Shown piece after piece: positions 1-5,831 of a stretch of DNA of 6,827 nt. The DNA is from Planctomycetota bacterium (lineage in GTDB: Bacteria; Planctomycetota; SKW154), in assembly GCA_026418755.1 (NCBI GenBank), contig JAOAAR010000107.1, positions 1 through 6,827 of the forward strand, written 5' to 3'. A program made the translations under genes and the position numbers. Position 1 is the stretch's first letter; each line of letters begins with the position of its first letter. The notes below the pieces were generated by a model, which saw only the letters and a list, made by a program, of their open reading frames with translations, had not been told where the DNA came from and did no database searches.

Positions 1-1051
1 CCGCTGCTGTAACCGCCATAGAGATGGTCTCAAGGTCACGCATCTCGCCAACAACGATGACATCAGGGTTCTCCCGAAGAGCCGCCCTCAATGCTGTATG
101 AAAGTCCGCTGTATCTCTCCCCACCTCCCTTTGCGTCACATTACAGTTCCTGCTCTTGTGGATGAACTCTATTGGGTCCTCTATCATTATGATATGATTA
201 TGCCGCTCTTCATTGATGATTTCAATCAAGGCAGCAAGCGTGGAAGATTTGCCACAACCAGACGGCCCTGTAATCAGCACTATCCCATGGGGATAAGTCG
301 TAAACTTCCGAACTATGGGAGGAAGCCCCAACTCCTCTATCGTCGGAATCTTCGACGGAATGATTCTAAAGGAGCCACCAATGCCTCGATGATGCAAGAA
401 TATATTGGCACGATACCTCCCATGCTCCGCCGCATAGGCAAAATCCAACGACTTGCGTTGCAAGAAGAGCCGAATCTGCTCGTCGCTCATTATCCCCATC
501 AACCGAAATTTCGCCTCCTCAATGGGAAGAACTGGGTACCTTAAAAAGAGAAATCTCCCGTTAATCCTAACAAAAGGCGGAGAACCCGAACCAAAATGTA
601 AATCACTCGCTCCAAGAGTGCGCGCAAACTCAAGAAACATATCAAGCCCTGCACCTCTTAAATGAGAAACATCCTCTTCAAGATAATCCACCTCCGTAGG
701 AGCAGCAGTCGAAAAACGGGGACGTTCTATTACGAAGTTCCTCACATCCTCGCTCGACTCCGCTTCAATACCCAATTTCTCAAGGAGCATATCCACTTTA
801 TCAAAAAGACTGGAACCGGCTGCATCTGCCACTACCTCTCCCGCCTGCTCCCTCTCAAGGTCCCTCTTCACCGTCATAATGGCTTCATACTGAGGTCTCG
901 ATATGAAATTCTTTTCAAGAAGGTAAAGAGCAAAAGATTTGGCAGGCGCAAACCTCTCCTTCTCCCTCAAATACTTCGCCACCTGCTCCCTCGAGAGTAT
1001 CCCCGCAACTATTATGATTCTCCCTATCATCCTGTCACTTTCGCTTATCAA
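1..1051 (-). CDS. pilT: PilT-type type IV pilus retraction ATPase with N-terminal MshEN-like extension (3' end outside window)
   Basis: Hexameric AAA-like ATPase of the PilT/GspE family, which in known systems powers pilin removal at the cytoplasmic base of type IV pili. Numbering from the TTG at 1051: residues 7-60 resemble an MshEN/GspE-N helical domain ('IGRIIIVAGILSREQV'), 60-130 form a charged linker, and the PilT core starts near 131 with 'GASDLHFGSGSPPFVRING'. Walker A GPSGCGKSST lies at 262-271, the Asp box IEDPIEF at 290-296, and Walker B NPDVIVVGEMRD at 328-339. 'IIPSKIPTIEELGLPP' points to PilT/PilU rather than PilB. The His box and C-terminal domain lie beyond position 1. Typical PilT lacks the extension, so its Walker A lysine falls near residue 136, against 268 here. 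The start is not certain: ATG at 1081 lies upstream of the predicted transcription start, TTG at 1051 has a Shine-Dalgarno sequence, and ATG at 1030 has none. The family call is near certain; PilU or another PilT paralogue remains possible. Confidence 0.93.
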   Translation of the reverse strand, partial: MISESDRMIGRIIIVAGILSREQVAKYLREKERFAPAKSFALYLLEKNFISRPQYEAIMTVKRDLEREQAGEVVADAAGSSLFDKVDMLLEKLGIEAESSEDVRNFVIERPRFSTAAPTEVDYLEEDVSHLRGAGLDMFLEFARTLGASDLHFGSGSPPFVRINGRFLFLRYPVLPIEEAKFRLMGIMSDEQIRLFLQRKSLDFAYAAEHGRYRANIFLHHRGIGGSFRIIPSKIPTIEELGLPPIVRKFTTYPHGIVLITGPSGCGKSSTLAALIEIINEERHNHIIMIEDPIEFIHKSRNCNVTQREVGRDTADFHTALRAALRENPDVIVVGEMRDLETISMAVTAA

Positions 1052-1057
1052 ACAATA

Positions 1058-1065
1058 CCCCTTCC
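1058..1065 (-). promoter_or_regulatory. Shine-Dalgarno sequence supporting the TTG start of the pilT-like gene
   Basis: GGAAGGGG on the minus strand lies 6 nt upstream of TTG (1051-1049) and inside the predicted transcript. Neither alternative start (ATG at 1081 or at 1030) has a comparable purine-rich sequence at a suitable distance. The other genes of the window all use clear Shine-Dalgarno sequences (AGGA, GGAG, GGAGGG), so the TTG start fits local practice. Confidence 0.5.
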
Positions 1066-1081
1066 ACACCTCTATGCCCAT

Positions 1082-1109
1082 ATTATAGCGGAGAAAGACT
1101 CTTTATCAA
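1082..1109 (-). promoter_or_regulatory. Sigma70-type promoter of the pilT-like gene
   Basis: On the minus strand TTGATA (1109-1104, five of six matches to TTGACA) is followed after 16 bp by a perfect TATAAT (1087-1082). The transcription start would fall near 1075. This would exclude the in-frame ATG at 1081 from the mRNA and favour a start further downstream. Confidence 0.65.
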
Positions 1110-1271
1110 ACCAAAACCCAAGGCGCAGACTCTCCCCCTTTCCAAAAATCACTCCATTGCACGCAAATACCCACCTCTGCCCAAAAAGATGAGCAAAATG
1201 TTTGAATAATTGTGACACACAGCGAGTATAAATAATGTAGAGTACATTTGGCTCGTTAAAAGGAACTCGAA
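1110..1271. other. Divergent intergenic region between the pilT-like and HEAT-repeat genes
   Basis: This stretch contains no convincing coding sequence on either strand. It holds the upstream flank of the minus-strand promoter, a weak plus-strand promoter candidate near 1202-1236, and the Shine-Dalgarno sequence AGGA (1261-1264) of the HEAT gene. A short 4-bp-arm palindrome, TGTGACACA, sits at 1211-1219. No terminator hairpin or structured RNA was recognised. Confidence 0.7.
1202..1236 (+). promoter_or_regulatory. Possible promoter of the HEAT-repeat gene (weak)
   Basis: Two imperfect sigma70 pairings overlap here: TTGAAT (1202-1207) with TATAAA (1227-1232) at a long 19-bp spacing, or TTGTGA (1210-1215) with AATAAT (1231-1236) at a short 15-bp spacing. 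Neither is strong. A promoter is nevertheless expected here because the upstream gene is divergent and no plus-strand gene precedes. Confidence 0.3.
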
Positions 1272-2456
1272 ATGCGCTGGACACAGAGATTTTTTCTGCC
1301 CTTGCTCTGGATAAGCGCTTTTTCCATCTTAGTGAACAAAATCTCTGCCGAGGATGATATAGAAAAACTGATTGCCCAGTTCAGCGACGAAAACCTGCGC
1401 GATGAAGCAATCGCAAAAGCAGTGAAGATGGGAAGTAAAGCGGTAGAACCCCTCCTTGCAGCACTCTCCCACAAGGAGAAGAGTATAAGAGCAGGTGCTG
1501 CCGAAGCACTGGGACGAATCGGAGATAAAAGAGCCCTAAACGGCTTGATTGAGAGACTAAAAGACGAAGAGAGTTATGTGAAAGCCACTGCCGCAGAAGC
1601 ACTCGGCGAGTTGAAATCAAAAGATGCAGTAGAACCTCTCATAAAACTCCTTTCAGATAAGGATACTCTGGTAAAACGCTCCGCCGCAAAAGCACTGGGG
1701 ATGCTCGGAGATGAAAAATCTATCCCTCATCTTGTCCGACTTTCAGTAACGCAGGATGACTTTTTATGGCGCGCAGCCTCAAAAGCACTCCTTGACATAG
1801 GCAGAGAGAAAGTCATCCCCGTCCTCGTGGACTCACTTAAAAAGGATGACGGCCAGTTAAGGCTCGCCTCCGTAAGACTACTAAGCGAACTGGGAGACAA
1901 AGGGGATAAGAAAATAACAACTCCTCTGATCGAGGTCCTGAAAAACGATAAAGATGAGAAAGTGAGAGAAGAAGCGGCAAAAGCACTAGGAATACTAAAA
2001 GAGAAAGAGAGTCTGAGCGCCCTCGCAGATGCCTTAAAAGACAAGAAAAAAGGAGTACGGCTCGCAGCGGTGAAAGCCATAGGAATGCTCGGCGATGCAG
2101 AAGCAATCAAGACTTTATGCGACGCAATGAATAGCCCAGATGCAGATGTTGCGGCTGCAGCAGCAGAAGCGTTAGGATCCTTCAAAGAAAAACGAGCAGT
2201 AGAAAGACTCATCTGGGGATTACACTCTTCATACCAGAAAATCAGAAAAGCCTCAGCGGCAGCCTTGGGAGAAACAGGAGCGAAAGAGGCAATCCCTCAT
2301 CTTATAAGAATGCTTGCAAAAGACGATAAAGAACTGAACAAAATAGCAGCCGACTCGCTCGCACGAATCACAGGGGAAAACTTCGGCACCGATTACAAGA
2401 AATGGTGTGAATGGTATCAAAAAAATTACGGCAGAGACGCTGAAGAAGGAGATTAG
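1272..2456 (+). CDS. Exported HEAT-repeat (PBS-lyase-type) protein
   Basis: A 394-residue protein made almost entirely of HEAT repeats, an alpha-solenoid fold that usually serves as a protein-binding scaffold. No catalytic motif is visible. Residues 1-26 form a signal peptide: a short basic start (MRWTQR), a hydrophobic core (FFLPLLWISAFSILV) and a plausible cleavage site after ISA before EDD. About ten repeats of roughly 31-37 residues span 28-365, with a core near 'AAEALGxLGDxxAIxxLIxxL' (for example AAEALGRIGDKRAL at 76-89 and AVKAIGMLGDAEAI at 266-279). The tail 'RITGENFGTDYKKWCEWY' (365-382) resembles the end of exported HEAT proteins in Planctomycetota and related groups. ATG at 1272 is preceded 7 nt upstream by AGGA. 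The gap to the kinase gene is 90 bp and contains that gene's own promoter. The fold is clear; partner and role are unknown, and an envelope location is inferred. Confidence 0.9.
   Translation: MRWTQRFFLPLLWISAFSILVNKISAEDDIEKLIAQFSDENLRDEAIAKAVKMGSKAVEPLLAALSHKEKSIRAGAAEALGRIGDKRALNGLIERLKDEESYVKATAAEALGELKSKDAVEPLIKLLSDKDTLVKRSAAKALGMLGDEKSIPHLVRLSVTQDDFLWRAASKALLDIGREKVIPVLVDSLKKDDGQLRLASVRLLSELGDKGDKKITTPLIEVLKNDKDEKVREEAAKALGILKEKESLSALADALKDKKKGVRLAAVKAIGMLGDAEAIKTLCDAMNSPDADVAAAAAEALGSFKEKRAVERLIWGLHSSYQKIRKASAAALGETGAKEAIPHLIRMLAKDDKELNKIAADSLARITGENFGTDYKKWCEWYQKNYGRDAEEGD
1353..2366 (+). repeat. Degenerate tandem array encoding HEAT repeats
   Basis: At DNA level the HEAT repeats recur as related but diverged units of about 93-111 bp. 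Phrases such as gcagaagcact(c/g)gg recur, as does atgctcggNgatg (near 1700 and 2085). Divergence is high, which fits old repeats under protein-level selection rather than recent tandem duplication. Confidence 0.7.
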
Positions 2457-2488
2457 TATAAAAGGCTTGAGCAGGGTTCCGTTTTGGT

Positions 2489-2517
2489 TTGCAGAACAGC
2501 GACAAGAGGCGTATAAT
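2489..2517 (+). promoter_or_regulatory. Promoter of the Ser/Thr kinase gene
   Basis: A perfect TATAAT (2512-2517) lies exactly 17 bp downstream of TTGCAG (2489-2494), which keeps only the TTG of the -35 consensus. Transcription would begin near 2524, giving a leader of about 23 nt that contains the Shine-Dalgarno sequence GGAG (2535-2538), 8 nt before ATG. The kinase gene can therefore probably be transcribed independently of the HEAT gene. Confidence 0.5.
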
Positions 2518-2546
2518 TTTAAGGTGATAGAGGTGGAGAAGCAAAG

Positions 2547-5500
2547 ATGAAAGAAGACGAAATAGTGCGCATCCTTCTGCAACGGCGAATGGTGACTACA
2601 GAACAGGTAAGAGAATGCATAGAGGAGGCGGTGGCGAAAAAGGGAAGCGTACTTGATATTCTCCTGATGAAAAAATATGTGACCCCCAATCAACTGACAG
2701 CCCTAGGCGTGGAAAAAGAGACAAGAGAGTTAGGCGGCTTCAGAATTCTAAGGACTCTCGGCCAAGGCAGAATGGGAACAATTTATGAAGCAGAACAGAT
2801 ATCGCTCGGCAGAAAAGTAGCCCTAAAAGTACTCCCTCCTCATCTCGCACAAGACGAAGAGTTCATCCAGAGATTCAACAGAGAAGCCCGCTCGGCAGCC
2901 GCAATCAACCACCCGAACATCGTGTCAGTCATAGATTGCGGAGTAGCAGACGGACTCTATTACCTGGCAATGGAATATGTAGATGGCGAAAACCTGCGGG
3001 ATATTATAAAGCGGAAAGGAATACTCCCAGAAAAAGAAGCGCTTAAATACACCATAGACATAGCAGAAGCGCTCGAGTGCGCCTGGTCGGCAGGCATAGT
3101 CCATCGGGATGTAAAACCTCACAACATAATGGTCACAAAAGAAGGAGTGGCAAAACTGTGCGACTTGGGACTCGCAAAGCGCCAAAAAAGCGATGTCCAA
3201 CTGACACAACCAGGAGCAATCATGGGCTCCCCCCAATATATGGCACCCGAACAGATAGAAGATTCCTCAAAAGCAGATACTCGCTCCGACATATACTCCC
3301 TCGGCATAACCCTCTTCCATATGGTAACAGGCAGACTCCCCTATGAGGGAACCTCAATCTTCGAAATTATGGCGAAACAGATGAAAGAACCTCTACCAAA
3401 TCCTACTCAGTTCAACCCCCAACTGTCGCAAGGACTGGTCGCCCTCCTCAAAAAAATGACAGACAAAGACCCCACAAGAAGGTATCAAACCCCTACCCAG
3501 TTGCTAGAAGACTTGCGCAGAGTAGCAGCAGGAAAACCTCTTGCTCCCCAAAAAAGCGCCGTAAAACCTCCTCCTCGTCCAACCGCCGCCCGACCACCTC
3601 CACAAGCAGTCAGAAGAAGCGCCCCAGCCCGCTCAAGCGAAGGCTCCCCCTCCTCTTTCCCGGTAAGCGCTATAGTCGCGGTTGCAATCCTAGCAGTCGG
3701 TGGAATCGCACTCTTCTCCTTCCTCTCCAAAGATACTGGAACCCCCGTCTCGGATATTCCCTCCACACCCGAAGGAACTTCAACCGCCAAGCCGAAACCA
3801 CCCCTCACCCCGAACCCAGGAAGCAGCGATAATACCACCTCCCCCGATGAGCATTCATACACCCCCTCCGAAGAAAGAGAAACCCTGTTCGAGAGAATAG
3901 ACAGAGAATATGCGATGCAACCAGAATTAGCCGTCAGAAAATACAACGAAATGTACGATGCAACCGGAAGCGACGAGAGCAAAAAACTCATAAAAGAAAA
4001 AATAGATTCTTATGCGGGCAGACTACTCGTCCCATTTAAGGATAAAGTTCAAAATGCAACAGACTTAGACGAGTTACTAACAGTCCTTGCCGAATGTGAC
4101 AACCTCCAGTATCTACTCCGTTACAGCGAGAAACTCCCAGAAGTGAAGGCAGCCCAAGCAGAAGTCCTAACTCGCCTCTCCAGGTTTATTGACATCCTTG
4201 ATAACCGCGCAAAAGCCCTCATCGGAAAAGGCAAATTCGAAGAAGCAGCAAAAGAAATTGAGAAACTGAAAAGAGTACCAAACACAGGAGCAGTCGTGGG
4301 AAGATTAGAGCGACAGTTGAAAGAAGAAAAACAGAAAACAGAAGGAGCCGCTCAAACAGAACAAAAACGAAAAGCACAAGCAGCAAAAGAGAGAATAAGA
4401 GAACTCCTCGCTGCATTCGACACAGATAACGCAACAAAAGAACTCACTAACTCCAAAAATCTCCTCATAGGCGACGACTTCAAAGAAATGGAAGATATCA
4501 TTATCGCAGTGCGCCTCCTGAAAGAGGCTGTTCTCTCCGGTATCCGAAAATCCTTCGGAACAAACATCAAACTGACCACTACGGACAACCAAACCTTGAC
4601 CGTAACACCAAAAGAGATAAAGGGTGATAAACTCCTCGCAAGCGACGGCTCAGAGTTCTCCTTAGCACAACTCTCCTCCTCCACCATAATAGAATTCGCC
4701 CTTAAAGGAACACCCCAAAAAGACCAGAGATTCCTCACAGCACTCCTCCTCTACGCCCTCGAGTTCAATGCCCCTCCAGAAGATGTAACCCACATCTTCG
4801 AGATGGCAAAAGAAGTAGGAGCCCCCCTCCCAGAACAATATAAACAAAAACTCGCCCTGCGGTTGCTCGAAGGAACGGTCGCCGAAGCAAGAAACTTGAT
4901 GGCAAAGAATAAACATTTCGACGCAGGAAAACAGTTGAGCCTCGCACTGTCAAACGCAGAAGGAACCTCAGTGCCTGAAGTGCTGCGAATCAGTATAGAG
5001 GGACTTATAGCAGAGTGCACCGAGAAAAGCGGTTTGAAAAACGCTTTCTCAGGACAAGTCACCTTCAAAGACGGAATGGTATTGGTGACCTACGAGTTTG
5101 ACGACCCTCGACAATTCGGAGACTGGGAACCCGTGGGATGGAAAAAAGGAGAAACACCCCCTTGCTCCTGGGAGATTCAGGAAGGTGCTCTCGTCGGCTC
5201 GGGAAAAGGAGAACTCAAATGGAAACCGCTCATCAAAGGCGATGTGAAAATTCTTGCCTCCGTATCCCCTCAATCAGAGAAAAAAACATTCTATATTCAG
5301 GTGTGTAACTCGGGCGAAGGAGTCAAATCCTCCGCATATATCATAGGATTCGCATGGACGGAACGTCTTCTCGCAGGTGTCGACAGACAGGGAAACAAAA
5401 TCTACAAAGATGGACCCGAAAAACATTTCATAACAGAAAAATCAACATCCCCTACAAAGAAACCCACCACCCTCGCAGTCGCAGAATTGCCAAAACTCGA

Positions 5501-5714
5501 AAAAGGAAAATCTTTCCCCATCCTCATCCATAGAAAAGGCGACGACATCCTCGTCTCAATAAACGGACGCCCAGTAATGAGCGCCACAGACAAAACCTAT
5601 AACAAAGGCTATGTCACCCTCTTCGCAATAGACTCCACAATCTCGTTCGAAAAAATAGAAATTCTATGCGACTTCGACCCAGTCTGGCTCGCCCGAAATG
5701 TGAAACCCCGATAA
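2547..5714 (+). CDS. Transmembrane Ser/Thr protein kinase with N-terminal MshEN-like domain and C-terminal ConA/LamG-like sensor
   Basis: Bacterial eukaryotic-type (PknB-like) kinase of 1055 residues, expected to phosphorylate Ser/Thr of cytoplasmic targets in response to a signal outside the membrane. Order: residues 1-52, a helical domain like that of pilus ATPases (ILLQRRMVTTEQVRECI); 65-326, kinase; 332-370, Pro/Ala/Arg-rich linker; 371-393, a single membrane helix; 395-440, Pro/Ser/Thr-rich stalk; 441-842, mostly helical with a coiled coil near 585-622 and a small beta-rich stretch near 668-718; 843-1046, a ConA/LamG-like beta fold resembling DUF1080 (3-keto-disaccharide hydrolase), with W875, GALVG 880-884 and SINGRPV 1004-1010. 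Kinase residues are complete: glycine loop GQGRMG 72-77, K94, E113, HRDVKPHN 186-193, DLG 206-208, APE 233-235, D248. DLG replaces DFG, a known variant. Activity is therefore expected. The ligand is unknown; carbohydrate or peptidoglycan is a guess from the fold. The nearby toroid gene has its own promoter. Confidence 0.93.
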   Translation: MKEDEIVRILLQRRMVTTEQVRECIEEAVAKKGSVLDILLMKKYVTPNQLTALGVEKETRELGGFRILRTLGQGRMGTIYEAEQISLGRKVALKVLPPHLAQDEEFIQRFNREARSAAAINHPNIVSVIDCGVADGLYYLAMEYVDGENLRDIIKRKGILPEKEALKYTIDIAEALECAWSAGIVHRDVKPHNIMVTKEGVAKLCDLGLAKRQKSDVQLTQPGAIMGSPQYMAPEQIEDSSKADTRSDIYSLGITLFHMVTGRLPYEGTSIFEIMAKQMKEPLPNPTQFNPQLSQGLVALLKKMTDKDPTRRYQTPTQLLEDLRRVAAGKPLAPQKSAVKPPPRPTAARPPPQAVRRSAPARSSEGSPSSFPVSAIVAVAILAVGGIALFSFLSKDTGTPVSDIPSTPEGTSTAKPKPPLTPNPGSSDNTTSPDEHSYTPSEERETLFERIDREYAMQPELAVRKYNEMYDATGSDESKKLIKEKIDSYAGRLLVPFKDKVQNATDLDELLTVLAECDNLQYLLRYSEKLPEVKAAQAEVLTRLSRFIDILDNRAKALIGKGKFEEAAKEIEKLKRVPNTGAVVGRLERQLKEEKQKTEGAAQTEQKRKAQAAKERIRELLAAFDTDNATKELTNSKNLLIGDDFKEMEDIIIAVRLLKEAVLSGIRKSFGTNIKLTTTDNQTLTVTPKEIKGDKLLASDGSEFSLAQLSSSTIIEFALKGTPQKDQRFLTALLLYALEFNAPPEDVTHIFEMAKEVGAPLPEQYKQKLALRLLEGTVAEARNLMAKNKHFDAGKQLSLALSNAEGTSVPEVLRISIEGLIAECTEKSGLKNAFSGQVTFKDGMVLVTYEFDDPRQFGDWEPVGWKKGETPPCSWEIQEGALVGSGKGELKWKPLIKGDVKILASVSPQSEKKTFYIQVCNSGEGVKSSAYIIGFAWTERLLAGVDRQGNKIYKDGPEKHFITEKSTSPTKKPTTLAVAELPKLEKGKSFPILIHRKGDDILVSINGRPVMSATDKTYNKGYVTLFAIDSTISFEKIEILCDFDPVWLARNVKPR

Positions 5715-5724
5715 TTGCCAATTA
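5712..5724. repeat. Perfect 13-bp inverted repeat overlapping the kinase stop codon
   Basis: TAATTG-C-CAATTA has two perfect 6-bp arms around one base and includes the TAA stop codon (5712-5714). The arms are AT-rich and no U-tract follows, so it does not look like a Rho-independent terminator. An operator for the downstream promoter (-35 at 5758) is possible but unproven. Confidence 0.4.
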
Positions 5725-5743
5725 CACAATTTTTACACATTTT
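5722..5743 (+). repeat. Two 11-bp direct repeats upstream of the toroid-gene promoter
   Basis: TTACACAATTT (5722-5732) and TTACACATTTT (5733-5743) match at 10 of 11 positions and lie head to tail at about one helical turn. A looser TCACAAAAAAC follows at 5744-5754, just before the -35 hexamer. The AT-rich, phased arrangement could be an UP element or a regulator site. Confidence 0.4.
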
Positions 5744-5757
5744 TCACAAAAAACCTC

Positions 5758-5785
5758 TTGACAAAACTGCAATTCGTGCTATTAT
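5758..5785 (+). promoter_or_regulatory. Strong sigma70-type promoter of the toroid-protein gene
   Basis: A perfect TTGACA (5758-5763) is followed after 16 bp by TATTAT (5780-5785, five of six matches), within an AT-rich stretch. The predicted transcription start is near 5792 and gives a leader of about 40 nt. It is the best promoter match in the window. Confidence 0.7.
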
Positions 5786-5793
5786 ATATACGG

Positions 5794-5805
5794 ATGGCTC
5801 GATAA
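5794..5805 (+). other. Three-codon mini-ORF in the leader (Met-Ala-Arg-stop)
   Basis: ATGGCTCGATAA begins about two nucleotides after the predicted transcription start. Its first nine bases are identical to the true start of the downstream gene (ATGGCTCGA at 5832-5840), 38 bp away. It has no Shine-Dalgarno sequence, so translation would have to be leaderless. It may be a decoy start, a regulatory minimal ORF, or chance. Confidence 0.25.
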
Positions 5806-5831
5806 GGAAGTCTTTTTGGAGGGTTTGTTTC

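Noticed and set aside
1..1051. Annotation as PilB (extension ATPase) because of the MshEN-like domain
   Set aside because: The core motifs, including 'IIPSKIPTIEELGLPP' and 'NPDVIVVGEMRD', and the short N-terminal core domain are of the PilT/PilU type, and no tetracysteine zinc motif is expected from the visible core.
98..1192. Three long open frames on the plus strand (98-544, 453-665, 662-1192)
   Set aside because: They lie antisense to the unmistakable PilT-like gene, have no family resemblance, and their low-complexity basic composition is the mirror of the real frame.
1211..1219. TGTGACACA palindrome in the divergent intergenic region, as an operator
   Set aside because: Four-base arms are too short to stand out from chance, and no second copy is seen nearby.
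1072..1284. A 70-codon minus-strand open frame upstream of the pilT-like gene
   Set aside because: It spans the divergent promoter region, starts inside the HEAT gene, has no ribosome binding site and resembles no protein family.
1727..2212. Long minus-strand frames opposite the HEAT gene and the kinase gene (for example 1727-2212 and 3485-3991)
   Set aside because: They are Ser/Leu/Phe-rich shadows created by codon bias of the real genes and have no recognisable domain or start signal.
5706..5757. Rho-independent terminator after the kinase gene
   Set aside because: The inverted repeat there has only 6-bp AT-rich arms around one base, and no GC stem followed by a T-run.
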